A program made the translations under genes and the position numbers. Below are positions 14,484 to 23,918 of a DNA stretch of 43,770 bases, piece after piece. Origin of the DNA: Bifidobacterium breve. GTDB taxonomy: Bacteria > Actinomycetota > Thermoleophilia > Solirubrobacterales > Solirubrobacteraceae. Under the pieces are notes generated by a model. That model had not been told where the DNA came from and did no database searches. It was given only the letters and a program-made list of their open reading frames with translations. The stretch lies in assembly GCA_945878865.1 (NCBI GenBank), contig CAMCUD010000036.1, positions 1-43,770 on the forward strand. The letters are read 5' to 3'. Every line of letters begins with the position of its first letter. Within the stretch, counting starts at the first letter, position 1.

Positions 14484-15235
14484 GACGCAGCCTGGGCGAG
14501 TGCCCCGCCCGCCTCGACGGCCGCGATGCGGATCTCGCCGAAGCACTCCTCCTGCTGCCAGTCCGCCTGGCCGGTCTTGTACAGCTCGAGCAGCGCCCAC
14601 AGCGTGACCGCCACGGTGACGCGGTCGGCGCCCTGCACCGCCTCGTCGAAGGTCGTCGCGCCGCGCCGCAGCAGCGCCTTGAGGTGGGTCAGCCGCTCGG
14701 CGACGGTCACCCGATGCGTGGTCATGTGCGCGATCGAGACCTGCGGCGGAAGGCGCAGCATGTCGCCGATCGCCTTACCGAGCCGCTCGGGCTTGTAGAC
14801 GGAGACGGCCTCCTCCAGCCGGCTCTCGCGCAGGAACGGCGCGAGCGGCGCCTGGCGGTAGCGCACGCCCTCCTCGCCCTCCAGCCGGGTCGTGAGGTGC
14901 TCGGCCGCGCGCCGGTAGCGCTGCGCGTCGAGCATGCGGGCCAGGAGCTCCTCGGCGGCCTCCTGCGGCTCGAGGTCCAGGAGATCCTCGTCCTCGCGCG
15001 GCAGCATGAGCCGGCTCTTGAGCTCGAGCAGCGCGGCGATGAGCACGAGGAACTCCGTGGCGACCTCGAGATCGAGCTCGCCCTTCGACTCCAGGTGGTC
15101 GAGGTACGTGACGACCACCTCGGCCAGCTGCACCTCCATGAGATCCACCTCGTCGCGCAGGACGAGGGTGAGCAGCAGGTCGAACGGGCCGGTGAAGACC
15201 TCGAGGTCGAGGTCCAGGATGGCGGCGACGTTCAT
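14480..15235 (-). CDS. scpA: segregation and condensation protein A (kleisin)
   Basis: 251 aa. Kleisin subunit linking SMC heads and binding ScpB. The N-terminal signature FTGPFDLLLTLV (14-25) is followed by the DLMEVQLAEVVVTYLDHLE helix and the SRLMLP motif; the C-terminal winged helix is at VTVAVTLWALLELYKTGQADWQQ. The ATG is 12 nt from the trpS stop. A TAGCCT -10 box whose TAG is the trpS stop codon lies 9 nt upstream of the ATG, so scpA-scpB may be expressed both with trpS and from its own near-leaderless promoter. Confidence 0.93.
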   Translation of the reverse strand: MNVAAILDLDLEVFTGPFDLLLTLVLRDEVDLMEVQLAEVVVTYLDHLESKGELDLEVATEFLVLIAALLELKSRLMLPREDEDLLDLEPQEAAEELLARMLDAQRYRRAAEHLTTRLEGEEGVRYRQAPLAPFLRESRLEEAVSVYKPERLGKAIGDMLRLPPQVSIAHMTTHRVTVAERLTHLKALLRRGATTFDEAVQGADRVTVAVTLWALLELYKTGQADWQQEECFGEIRIAAVEAGGALAQAAS

Positions 15236-15244
15236 CTGCCGGGA

Positions 15245-15250
15245 AGGCTA
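15245..15250 (-). promoter_or_regulatory. candidate -10 box TAGCCT of scpA overlapping the trpS stop
   Basis: TAGCCT then 9 nt then ATG on the minus strand. The first three bases are the trpS stop codon. The same hexamer and similar spacing occur before gcvT and murC. Confidence 0.4.
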
Positions 15251-16252
15251 CCGACGCGGTCCGACGCCCATGGCATCGCGCACGTCGGCCAGGACGGGCG
15301 CCGACAGCTCCCGCGCCTTCTCGGCACCGCGGGCCAGGGACTCCTCCAGTGCGTCCTCATCGCCGCGCAGCGCCTCGTAGCGCTCACGCACGGGCGCGAG
15401 GAGCTCCACGACGGCGTCGGCAGCGGCGACCTTGAGGTCCCCGTAGCCGCGCGCGCTGCGCATCTCCTCCTCGACGACCGCCGGAGTGATGTCCCTGGCT
15501 GCCGCGAGGATGTCGATGAGGTTCGACACGCCCGGCTTGTCGGGCGACTTGACGATCTCGTTGCCCGAATCGGTCACCGCGCGCTTGAACTTCTTCTCGA
15601 TCGCCTTCGGCTCATCGAGGACGTAGACCGTGCCCTCGGGCGTGCCGCCGGTGGTCGACATCTTCCGCGTCGGCTCCTGGAGGTCCATGATCCGCGCGCC
15701 GACCTCCGGGGTGCGCTGCTCGGGCACGACGAGGATCTCCTGTCCTTCGGGGGCGAACCGCGCGTTGAAGCGCCGGGCGACGTCGCGCATGAGCTCGAGG
15801 TGCTCGCGTTGGTCCTCGCCCACGGGGACCTCCTGCGCGCGGTAGGCGAGCACGTCGGCGGCCATGAGCTCGGGGTAGAAGAGCAGCCCGGCGCTGACGA
15901 GCTCGCGCTGCGCGGCCGACTTGTCGCGGAACTGGTGCATCCGGTTGAGCTCGCCGATCGCCGTGACCGAGGACAGCAACCAGCAGAGCTCGGCGTGCTC
16001 CATGACGTCCCCCTGGCGGAAGAGGATGCAGCGCTCCGGGTCGAGGCCGGCGGCCAGCAGGATCGCGGTGGTGTCGTACACCCGCTCGCGCAGCTCGGCG
16101 GGGTCGTAGGCGACGGTGATCGCGTGCAGGTCGACGATGCAGAAGATCGCCGGGTCGCCGCGGTCCTGCCCCTCGACGTACTGCCGGATCGCCCCGATGT
16201 AGTTGCCGAGGTGCTTGCGGCCCGTCGGCTGGATCCCGGAGAAGATGCGCAC
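15248..16252 (-). CDS. trpS: tryptophanyl-tRNA synthetase
   Basis: 334 aa class Ic aminoacyl-tRNA synthetase charging tRNA-Trp. N-terminal IFSGIQPTGRKHLGNYIGA contains the HIGH-equivalent TGRKHLGN; FRQGDVMEHAELCWLL and the Trp-pocket segment follow; the KMSKS-equivalent is RKMSTTGG in mid-protein. Length matches the short bacterial TrpRS (about 330). I chose GTG because a TANNNT box (TAGATT) lies exactly 7 nt upstream, predicting a leaderless mRNA; a TTG 9 nt further upstream would fall inside that box's downstream gap. scpA follows after 12 nt. Confidence 0.93.
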   Translation of the reverse strand: MRIFSGIQPTGRKHLGNYIGAIRQYVEGQDRGDPAIFCIVDLHAITVAYDPAELRERVYDTTAILLAAGLDPERCILFRQGDVMEHAELCWLLSSVTAIGELNRMHQFRDKSAAQRELVSAGLLFYPELMAADVLAYRAQEVPVGEDQREHLELMRDVARRFNARFAPEGQEILVVPEQRTPEVGARIMDLQEPTRKMSTTGGTPEGTVYVLDEPKAIEKKFKRAVTDSGNEIVKSPDKPGVSNLIDILAAARDITPAVVEEEMRSARGYGDLKVAAADAVVELLAPVRERYEALRGDEDALEESLARGAEKARELSAPVLADVRDAMGVGPRR

Positions 16253-16259
16253 GGCGGCC

Positions 16260-16265
16260 AATCTA
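16260..16265 (-). promoter_or_regulatory. candidate -10 box TAGATT, leaderless trpS promoter
   Basis: TAGATT is followed by 7 nt and the trpS GTG on the minus strand, the classic actinobacterial leaderless layout. The 150 bp upstream up to the hairpin show no T-box or leader peptide that I could recognise. Confidence 0.5.
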
Positions 16266-16416
16266 GTCGCTGGGCCCGCCGCACCGATCTCCGGTCCGAC
16301 CGGCGGGACGAACGGGCATGGGCAGACGGTCCGTGCCGGGGCTCGAACCCGACTGCGACCATGCGGTTCACGGCGAGATGGACCTCCGCCGAGTGCGTGG
16401 GATGGGACTCGCCGGT

Positions 16417-16450
16417 CCCGGGCGGCGTCGCCCGCGCGACGCCGCCCGGG
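16417..16450 (-). terminator. 15-bp perfect hairpin after the membrane-protein gene
   Basis: CCCGGGCGGCGTCGC and GCGACGCCGCCCGGG pair perfectly around the loop CCGC. It lies 10 nt beyond the stop of the upstream minus-strand gene and well before trpS, as expected for a terminator. No T-tract is present, as is common in GC-rich actinobacteria. Confidence 0.6.
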
Positions 16451-16460
16451 CCGGTGACAC

Positions 16461-17240
16461 TCAGGCCGGTTCGCTGGCCGCCACCCTGACCGTCGCGAGC
16501 GCGACCGTCGCCTGGAGCGAGAGCGCGACCGCGGTGGCCGCGGCGAACGCGCCGGCGATCCCCCAGGGCTCGAGGGTGATCGCGACGATCGTGAAGAAGC
16601 ACAGCACCGACGGCAGGCCGGTGACGATGCCGCGCAGCAGCACGAGCGTGGCGGGCCGCCCCTCCGTGGCGAGCGAGAACCCGCACAACACCGACAGCGC
16701 GATCGGCGAGAGCGCCAGCGCCCCGGAGAGCCGCGGCCCGGCCGCATCGGCCGCCGCCGTCACCGCGAGCACGAGCGCGGCGGCGGCCGCCGCGCGCAGC
16801 GGCAGGTCCCACGCGGGTCGGACCACCCCCACCCCCGCCTGGCCGCCGCGCGGCAACGCGAACGCCGCCGCACCCAGCGCCACCGAGCCGGCAGCCGTCG
16901 CGAGCAGGGGCGGGACATCCACACCCGACAGCACCGCGGCACCGGCGAGGAACACCACCCAGGCCGCGCCGAGCGTCCCGGGCGTCCGCGTCCTGGCACT
17001 GACCCGGCCGACCGTCACGAGGAACCCGCCGACGGCCACCATCGCCAAGAGGGTCCCGACGGCCGCGTCGGCGGCGAACGCCTCGCCCTGGTCGATGGCC
17101 AGTGCCAGCAGCACCGGCGCGGCGACGATCGGCATCGAGCCGAACAGCCCGGCGGCGCGCGGCCCCCACATCCGCCCGGCCAGCGACGCGGCGACCACCA
17201 GCGCCGGGGCGAGCGTGAGCTTCAGGACCAGGGTCGCCAA
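16461..17240 (-). CDS. polytopic membrane protein of unknown function
   Basis: 259 aa with about eight hydrophobic segments spaced evenly along the chain (for example LTLAPALVVAASLAG, GSMPIVAAPVLLALAI, VGTLLAMVAVGGFLVTV, AAWVVFLAGAAVLSGV, LPLRAAAAAALVLAVTAAA, ALALSPIALSVLCGFSLA, GLPSVLCFFTIVAITL, AGAFAAATAVALSLQATVAL). No catalytic motif or known transporter signature is visible. It lies 22 nt downstream of gcvPB on the same strand and may be the last gene of the glycine cleavage operon, ending in a strong hairpin; a role in amino acid or one-carbon metabolite transport is only a possibility. Confidence 0.6.
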   Translation of the reverse strand: MATLVLKLTLAPALVVAASLAGRMWGPRAAGLFGSMPIVAAPVLLALAIDQGEAFAADAAVGTLLAMVAVGGFLVTVGRVSARTRTPGTLGAAWVVFLAGAAVLSGVDVPPLLATAAGSVALGAAAFALPRGGQAGVGVVRPAWDLPLRAAAAAALVLAVTAAADAAGPRLSGALALSPIALSVLCGFSLATEGRPATLVLLRGIVTGLPSVLCFFTIVAITLEPWGIAGAFAAATAVALSLQATVALATVRVAASEPA

Positions 17241-17262
17241 GGCCGCCGGCCCACGGCGCCGC

Positions 17263-18788
17263 TCAGCTCAGCGGCTGGCGGATGACCGGCTGCTTCGCGG
17301 CGCCGGCCTCGTCCAGCCGGCGCACCGGCGTGGAGTACGGCGCGGCCTGCGCGATCGATGGGTCGGTCTTCGCCTCGCGGATGATCGCGCCGATCGCCTC
17401 GGCGAACCCGTCGAGCGTCTCCCGGGTCTCCGTCTCGGTCGGCTCGATGAGCAGCGCTTCGTCGACGAGCAGCGGGAAGTACACCGTCGGCGGGTGGTAG
17501 CCGTGATCGAGGAGCCGCTTGGCCAGATCGAGCGTCTTGATCTGGAGCTCCTTCTTCATCGGCGCGCCCGAGAGCACGAACTCGTGCATGCAGAGCTTGC
17601 CGAAGGCCAGCGGCAAGTACTGCGCGACCTCCGGGTCCTGATGGAGCTTGGCCAGCAGGTAGTTCGCGTTGAGGACCGCGGTCTCCGACGCGTCTCGCAG
17701 GCCCTCGGCGCCCAGGGAGCAGATGTACGCGTAGGAGCGCACGAACGTCCCGTAGTTGCCCTGGAAGCCGCGGAGCTTGCCGATCGACTTCGGTCGGCGC
17801 TCGGTGTCCTCGACGAGGGTGAACGTCGGGCCGGCGCCGTTGCCGGACGCCACGCGCTCGATGATCGGCACCGGCAGGTACGGCTCGATCCGGTCACTGA
17901 CCGCGATCGGGCCCGCGCCCGGGCCGCCACCACCGTGCGGCTGGGTAAACGACTTGTGCAGGTTGAAGTGCACGATGTCGAAGCCCATGTCGCCCGGGCG
18001 GCTGATGCCCATGATCGCGTTGAGGTTCGCGCCGTCGTAGTAGAGCGTCGCGCCGACTCCGTGGACGATCGACGCGATCTCCTCGATGTTCGGGTCGAAC
18101 ACGCCGAGCGTGTTCGGGTTCGTGAGCATGAGGCACGCGACGTTCTCGTCGGCCTTGGCCTTCAGGTCCTCGACGTCGACACCGCCGTCGGGGTTCGTCC
18201 CGACCTTGACGACCTTGTAGCCGGCCATCGTCACGGTCGCCGGGTTCGTGCCGTGTGACGTGTCCGGCGTCAGGACGGTCGTCCTCTGCTGCCCGCGATC
18301 TTCGTGGTAGGCCCGGGTGAGCAGCACGCCGGCGAGCTCGCCGTGGGAGCCGGCGCTCGGCTGCAGCGACACGTGCGGCAGGCCGCTGACCTCGCCCAGG
18401 GCGCGCTCGAGGTTCCACATGAGCTCCAGCGCGCCCTGCGAGCGCGACGGGTCCTGGAACGGGTGCAGCTTCGCGTGGCCCGGCAGCGCGGTCACCCGCT
18501 CGTGCAGGCGCGGGTTGTGCTTCATCGTGCACGAGCCCAGCGGGTAGAAGCCCGAGTCCAGATCGAAGTTGCGGCGCGACAGGCGCACGTAGTGGCGGAC
18601 GATCTCCGGCTCGCTGGCCTCCGGCAGCTTGGGCGCCTCGGCGCGGGCGAACTTCGCGGGGATGAGGCCGTCGACCTGCGGGACGTCCAGCGGCGGCGCG
18701 ACGAACGCGCGGCGGCCGGGGGCGCCCTTCTCGAAGATCGTGGTCGCCTCATCGTCCTGCATGGGGATGCGGGCGTGCTCGGACACGG

Positions 18789-18792
<4 letters not shown>
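17263..18792 (-). CDS. gcvPB: glycine dehydrogenase (decarboxylating) subunit 2
   Basis: 509 aa PLP-binding beta subunit of the split P-protein, which decarboxylates glycine and passes the aminomethyl group to GcvH. The PLP lysine is in NLHKSFTQPHGGGGPG (Lys280); the substrate and cofactor region includes SLQPSAGSHGE, DTSHGTNPATVTMAGY and YYDGANLNAI. C-terminal HEFVLSG and HPPTVYFPLLVDEALLIEPTET are family hallmarks. The ATG overlaps the gcvPA stop by 4 nt. It is the last enzyme gene of the gcvT-H-PA-PB operon. Length is normal for the split form. Confidence 0.96.
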
Positions 18793-20177
<1,385 letters not shown>

Positions 20178-20180
20178 GAG

Positions 20181-20567
20181 CTACGAGAGACTCTCCAGGT
20201 AGGTGGCCTGATCGAGGAGCTGGTCCGTCTCCGATACGTCGCTGAGCTTGACTTTGACCATCCAGCCTTCGCCGTACGGGTCGGAGTTGATCGTCTCGGG
20301 GCTGTCACCGAGCGCGGTGTTGACCTCGATGATCTCGCCGGAGAGCGGGGCGAAGACGTCGCTCACGGCCTTGACGGACTCGACCTCGGCGTAGGGCTCG
20401 TCCTTCGTGACGGTGGTGCCCACCTCGGGCGGGTCGAAGTACACGACCTCGCCGAGCGCGTCCTGCGCGAACCAGGTGACGCCGAAGGTGGCGACGTCGC
20501 CGTCGATCTTCGCCCAGTCGTGCTCGGGGTGGTACAGCAGGTCCTCGGGGTAGGACGCGTCAGCCAT
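20181..20567 (-). CDS. gcvH: glycine cleavage system H protein
   Basis: 128 aa lipoyl carrier that shuttles the aminomethyl group between P and T proteins. The lipoylated lysine lies in AEVESVKAVSDV (Lys66), in the expected hairpin, with upstream GVTWFAQDALGEVVYFDPPEVG and downstream LSGEIIEVNTAL. Length is normal. The ATG overlaps the gcvT stop by 8 nt, and gcvPA begins 3 nt after its stop. Confidence 0.97.
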   Translation of the reverse strand: MADASYPEDLLYHPEHDWAKIDGDVATFGVTWFAQDALGEVVYFDPPEVGTTVTKDEPYAEVESVKAVSDVFAPLSGEIIEVNTALGDSPETINSDPYGEGWMVKVKLSDVSETDQLLDQATYLESLS

Positions 20568-21654
20568 CGGTCTCCTCGTCTGGATACAGGGGCTTCGTGG
20601 CGACGACGGCCGGGCGCACCTTGCCCCGCACGTCGATCTCCAGCGCGGTGCCGGGGGTGGCGAACTCGGGTCGGACGTAGCCGAGCCCGATGCCCACGTC
20701 GAGGCTGGGCGACAGGGTGCCGCTCGTCACGACGCCGACCTCCTCCCCCTCGATGAGGATCGCGTTGCCCTGCCGCGCGATCCCCTTGTCGGTGAGCTTG
20801 AACGGCACGAGCTTCTCGGCGGGGCCGTCCGCGCGGATCTGCGCGATCACGTCGCTGCCGATGAAGCCGGTGTCCTCCTTGACCGCCCAGCCCAGGCCGG
20901 CGGCGATGGGGTCGCGGTCCTCCATGAGGTCGTTGCCGTAGAGGTGGAAGCAGACCTCCGTGCGCAGCGTGTCTCGCGCGCCCAGGCCCACGGGCGTGAC
21001 GCTGCGCTTGAGCAGCTCGTCCCAGATCGCAGGGGCGTCGTCCGGCGCGACGAGGAGCTCGACGCCGTCCTCACCGGTGTAGCCGGTGCCGGCGACGAGC
21101 GCCTCCCGGCCGGCGAGCACCCGCGACGCGATCGTCATGCGGTCGGGCAGCGGCTGGTCGGCGAACGCCTGGACGGCTTCGCGGGCCCGCGGACCCTGGA
21201 CGGCGAGCATCGCGTAGTCGGCCGCGGCGTCGCGCACCACGACGCCGTCGAAGGCGCGAGCCTGCTCGAGGAACCAGGCCAGGTCCTTCTCGTGGTTCGA
21301 CGCGTTCGTGACGGTGAGGTAGCGGTCGGGCTCGAGCCGGTACGTGAAGAGGTCGTCGATGACGCCGCCATCGGGCGCCGTCAGCAGTGCGTACTGGGCC
21401 CCGCCGACGGGGATCTTCGCGACGTCGTTGGAGAGGATCCGCTGGAGGAACTCCAGGGCCTGCTCGCCGCGGGTTTCGATCTCGCCCATGTGCGAGACGT
21501 CGAACACGCCCGCGTCGGTGCGCACCGCGGTGTGCTCGGGCCGGATGCCCTCGTACTGCACGGGCATCTCCCAGCCCGCGAAGGGCACGAGCTTGGCGCC
21601 CGCCGCCTGGTGGCGTTCGAACAGCGGGGTGCGCTTGAGAAGGGTCTGCTCCAC
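20560..21654 (-). CDS. gcvT: aminomethyltransferase (glycine cleavage system T protein)
   Basis: 364 aa folate-dependent T protein that releases ammonia and forms 5,10-methylene-tetrahydrofolate. Hallmarks: N-terminal KLVPFAGWEMPVQYEGI, FDVSHMGEIETRG, QYALLTAPDGGVIDD, ASNHEKDLAWF, TGYTGEDGVELLVAP (folate-binding region) and GLGARDTLRTEVCFHLYGND. The start is GTG; a TAGCCT -10 box lies 9 nt upstream, so the mRNA would be almost leaderless. It is the first gene of the gcvT-H-PA-PB operon. No glycine riboswitch pattern is visible in the 116 bp before it. Confidence 0.96.
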   Translation of the reverse strand: MEQTLLKRTPLFERHQAAGAKLVPFAGWEMPVQYEGIRPEHTAVRTDAGVFDVSHMGEIETRGEQALEFLQRILSNDVAKIPVGGAQYALLTAPDGGVIDDLFTYRLEPDRYLTVTNASNHEKDLAWFLEQARAFDGVVVRDAAADYAMLAVQGPRAREAVQAFADQPLPDRMTIASRVLAGREALVAGTGYTGEDGVELLVAPDDAPAIWDELLKRSVTPVGLGARDTLRTEVCFHLYGNDLMEDRDPIAAGLGWAVKEDTGFIGSDVIAQIRADGPAEKLVPFKLTDKGIARQGNAILIEGEEVGVVTSGTLSPSLDVGIGLGYVRPEFATPGTALEIDVRGKVRPAVVATKPLYPDEETDG

Positions 21655-21663
21655 TCCGCCCGC

Positions 21664-21669
21664 AGGCTA
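21664..21669 (-). promoter_or_regulatory. candidate -10 box TAGCCT of the gcv operon
   Basis: TAGCCT followed by 9 nt and the gcvT GTG on the minus strand. It lies downstream of the ftsZ stop and the two hairpins, so the gcv operon can be transcribed independently of ftsZ. Confidence 0.45.
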
Positions 21670-21721
21670 GCGGAGCAGCGCGTGTGGCAGAGGTCCGCCC
21701 CAGCCCGACCACCACCGGTGT

Positions 21722-21747
21722 GGGAGATCCGCGTCAGCGGATCTCCC
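21722..21747. terminator. 11-bp perfect hairpin between ftsZ and gcvT
   Basis: GGGAGATCCGC pairs with GCGGATCTCCC around loop GTCA. It follows the hairpin that overlaps the ftsZ stop by 1 nt and lies about 50 bp upstream of the gcvT -10 box. Together they look like a tandem terminator for the dcw cluster. Confidence 0.6.
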
Positions 21748-21748
21748 G

Positions 21749-21777
21749 GCGGTAATTCGGCTCTGCCGAATTACCGC
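21749..21777. terminator. 13-bp perfect hairpin overlapping the ftsZ stop codon
   Basis: GCGGTAATTCGGC pairs with GCCGAATTACCGC around loop TCT. On the minus strand the first arm includes the last bases of ftsZ and its TAA stop. A terminating ribosome would cover this arm, so it may also respond to translation. Confidence 0.6.
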
Positions 21778-22880
21778 AGGAAGGGCGGGATGTCGATGTC
21801 GTCGTCGCTGATCTCCAGCGACGAGCGCTGCCGATCGTCGATGCGCGGCCCGCGATCGCGCGGCCGCGGCCGGTCCTCGCGTTCCGCGCTGCGAGCGCGC
21901 TCGGCCGCCCGCGGGGCGAGGCGCCGCGTGCCGCCCTTGTCGAACCCAGTCGCGATGACGGTGACGCGCACCTCGTCGCCGAGGGCCTCGTCGATGACCG
22001 CGCCGAAGATGATGTTCGCGCTGGAGTCCGCGGCGCCCTGGACGATCTCGGCCGCCTCGTTGACCTCGAACAGCCCGAGCTCCCGGCCGCCGGTGATGTT
22101 CAGCAGGATGCCCGTCGCGCCCTCGACGGACTCCTCGAGCAGCGGGCTGGAGATCGCCGCGGTCGCGGCCTCGGCGGCCCGGCTCTCGCCGTTGCTCGAG
22201 CCGATGCCCATGAGCGCAGTGCCGGCGTCCTCCATGATCGTGCGGACGTCCGCGAAATCCAGGTTGATGAGACCCGGGATCGTGATGAGGTCCGTGATGC
22301 CCTGGATGCCCTGGCGCAGGACGTTGTCCGCCTCCTTGAAGGCGTCCATGATCGTCGTGCGGCGCTCGACGATCGAGAGCAGCTTCTCGTTCGGGATCAC
22401 GATGAGCGTGTCGACGACCTCGCGGAGACGGTCGACGCCCTCCTCCGCCTGTCGCGTGCGCTGCGTGCCCTCGAACTCGAACGGCTTCGTCACGACGCCG
22501 ACGGTCAGTGCGCCGATCTCGTTCTTGGCGATCTCGGCGATGACCGGCGCGGCGCCCGTGCCCGTGCCGCCGCCCTCACCCGCGGTGACGAAGACCATGT
22601 CGGCGCCCTTCAGCGCCTCCTTGATCTCGTCGCGCGACTCGGCCGCGGCGCCGAATCCGATGTCCGGGTTCGCGCCCGCCCCGAGCCCCTTCGTGAGCTC
22701 GTGGCCGATGTTCAGCTTGATGTCGGCGTCGTTCATCGCGAGCGCCTGGGCGTCGGTGTTCGCCGCGACGAACTCGACCCCGCGCAGGCCGGCATCGACC
22801 ATCCGCGTGACCGCGTTGGTGCCGCCGCCGCCGACGCCGACGACCTTGATGACGGCGAGGTATGTGCCTGCGCTTTCCAT
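21771..22880 (-). CDS. ftsZ: cell division protein FtsZ
   Basis: 369 aa tubulin-like GTPase forming the division ring. The tubulin signature GGGTGTG is at about 103-109; N-terminal [18 protein letters not shown] binds nucleotide; the T7 loop [14 protein letters not shown] supplies catalytic acidic residues. After the globular core (to about 315) a short Arg/Asp-rich linker leads to the conserved C-terminal peptide [10 protein letters not shown], which binds anchors. ftsA is absent, so another anchor (SepF in most actinobacteria) must be encoded outside the window. The gene has its own strong promoter and a structured leader of about 67 nt, and ends in a hairpin overlapping the stop. Confidence 0.98.
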   Translation of the reverse strand: MESAGTYLAVIKVVGVGGGGTNAVTRMVDAGLRGVEFVAANTDAQALAMNDADIKLNIGHELTKGLGAGANPDIGFGAAAESRDEIKEALKGADMVFVTAGEGGGTGTGAAPVIAEIAKNEIGALTVGVVTKPFEFEGTQRTRQAEEGVDRLREVVDTLIVIPNEKLLSIVERRTTIMDAFKEADNVLRQGIQGITDLITIPGLINLDFADVRTIMEDAGTALMGIGSSNGESRAAEAATAAISSPLLEESVEGATGILLNITGGRELGLFEVNEAAEIVQGAADSSANIIFGAVIDEALGDEVRVTVIATGFDKGGTRRLAPRAAERARSAEREDRPRPRDRGPRIDDRQRSSLEISDDDIDIPPFLR

Positions 22881-22898
22881 GATGCTCGTTTCCGTCAG

Positions 22899-22934
22899 AC
22901 CCTTGAGTTAGCGTTGAGGGTTTTGCTCACCCTC
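22899..22934 (-). promoter_or_regulatory. alternative hairpins in the ftsZ leader
   Basis: In the minus-strand leader, ACCCTC (22916-22921) can pair with upstream GAGGGT (22929-22934, loop GAGCAAA) or, through ACCCT, with downstream AGGGT (22899-22903). The two hairpins exclude each other. The second ends about 18 nt before the ATG, near the ribosome landing area. Confidence 0.4.
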
Positions 22935-22954
22935 CGGGCGAGTCCGGCAAATCC

Positions 22955-22984
22955 ACAGTAAGCACGGGCCGGAACCGTTGTCAA
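22955..22984 (-). promoter_or_regulatory. ftsZ promoter (-35 TTGACA, -10 TACTGT)
   Basis: On the minus strand TTGACA (22979-22984) and TACTGT (22955-22960) are separated by 18 nt, the best sigma-70-type promoter in the window. The predicted transcript starts near 22948, giving a leader of about 67 nt. Confidence 0.7.
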
Positions 22985-23066
22985 CGACAAGTCTACTCGC
23001 GCACAAGCATTTGCAGGGTCATCCAACCCTCCAGCTGTGCAGGAGATTCGTGATTTCTCCGATATG

Positions 23067-23090
23067 AACCTCGACTTGAGGTCGAGGGTT
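23067..23090 (-). terminator. hairpin after ftsQ
   Basis: AACCTCGAC pairs with GTCGAGGGTT (one bulged G) around loop TTGAG, immediately after the ftsQ stop and upstream of the ftsZ promoter. It may terminate or attenuate read-through from the dcw cluster. Confidence 0.45.
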
Positions 23091-23092
23091 GT

Positions 23093-23881
23093 TCAGGGAG
23101 TGGGTGTTTGTGTGGGAGTCGGGGTGACACCGGTCGCCGCGGCGGCCGGGTCCTGCTCGGTGGCGACCGGCGCCGCGAGCCCGCCCGCGGCCGGCCGCTC
23201 GGGCAGGCGAAGATCGAGGTACGTGGCGCCCTTGGCCTCGTCATCGGCAAGCACGCGGGCGGCGGCCGCCCACTTCGCCGGGAGCCGGTCGCCGCGGCCA
23301 AAGCGCAGCCTCGGGCCGTCGCGGAGGACGACCGTCATGCCATCGGGGCCGATGAACGCGCGCTCGGCACGAGCGCGCAGCGCAGGCGGAGCCGTGGCCA
23401 TGAGCGCGACGAGAGCACTGGCCTTCTCGCCACGCACACGGTGGCCGCCGACCGACGTCCGGACGCGGACCTGGGGCAGGTCGTCGGTCCGGCTGCCCGT
23501 CAGCACGGTGCCGTCGCCCGCCACGGGAATCCTCCGGGTGCCCGTGTCGAGCGCGGCAACGGGGATGCGCGAGCGCACGACGATGCGCAGCCGGTGCGGC
23601 ATGTCGGCCTCGGCGCTGACCGACGCGACGGTCGGGTACTGGCGCACGGCCGCGCGCAGCTCGTCCTCGCGGACGTGCATCGTCGTCATGTCGCGCGCGG
23701 CGCGGGTCAGCGCGCTGCGGACCTCGTCGGCCTGGCTGCCCTGGGCGCCGGTGATCGTGACGTCCTGCACCGCGACGAACGACGAATCGCGCAGCCACAT
23801 CCAGCCGACGCCCAGCAGGACGACGGCGAGAACGGTGACGGCCCCAGCGAGGGCGTAGCGGTTGGCGCGAAGCGCACGCAC
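23093..23881 (-). CDS. ftsQ: cell division protein FtsQ
   Basis: 262 aa, bitopic divisome protein that connects early and late division proteins with FtsL and partners. A short basic N-terminus (RALRANRYALAG), one membrane segment at about 12-31 (AVTVLAVVLLGVGWMW) and a POTRA domain starting SFVAVQDVTITGAQGSQADEVRSAL, then the beta domain with PHRLRIVVRSRIPVAAL. The C-terminus ends in a Pro/Thr tail (TPTPTQTPTP) that is outside the conserved domains. The start is GTG, 37 nt after murB. Length is typical for actinobacteria. Confidence 0.9.
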   Translation of the reverse strand: MRALRANRYALAGAVTVLAVVLLGVGWMWLRDSSFVAVQDVTITGAQGSQADEVRSALTRAARDMTTMHVREDELRAAVRQYPTVASVSAEADMPHRLRIVVRSRIPVAALDTGTRRIPVAGDGTVLTGSRTDDLPQVRVRTSVGGHRVRGEKASALVALMATAPPALRARAERAFIGPDGMTVVLRDGPRLRFGRGDRLPAKWAAAARVLADDEAKGATYLDLRLPERPAAGGLAAPVATEQDPAAAATGVTPTPTQTPTP

Positions 23882-23918
23882 GGCCTCTGGTTCGCCGTGT
23901 CGCGCCCCGTCCCTGCCG

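Noticed and set aside
16253-16416. T-box or trp leader peptide controlling trpS
   Set aside because: A -10 box sits 7 nt before the GTG, so the transcript is predicted to be leaderless. No run of Trp codons or T-box sequence was recognised.
16316-16420. A tRNA gene on the minus strand around the TTCGAGC loop
   Set aside because: I could fit the T-arm but not the acceptor stem (needs GTCCGTG upstream), D-arm or a T at position 33 of an anticodon loop. Kept only as a low-interest remnant.
21655-21770. Glycine riboswitch before gcvT
   Set aside because: The 116 bp contain two simple hairpins belonging to the ftsZ end and a TAGCCT box 9 nt from the start; a leader that short cannot hold an aptamer.
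23101-23117. MraZ-type TGGG repeats near the ftsQ end
   Set aside because: Two TGGG blocks 12 bp apart on the plus strand lie in the ftsQ Pro/Thr tail coding region and point away from any promoter. They show how easily such pairs arise by chance.
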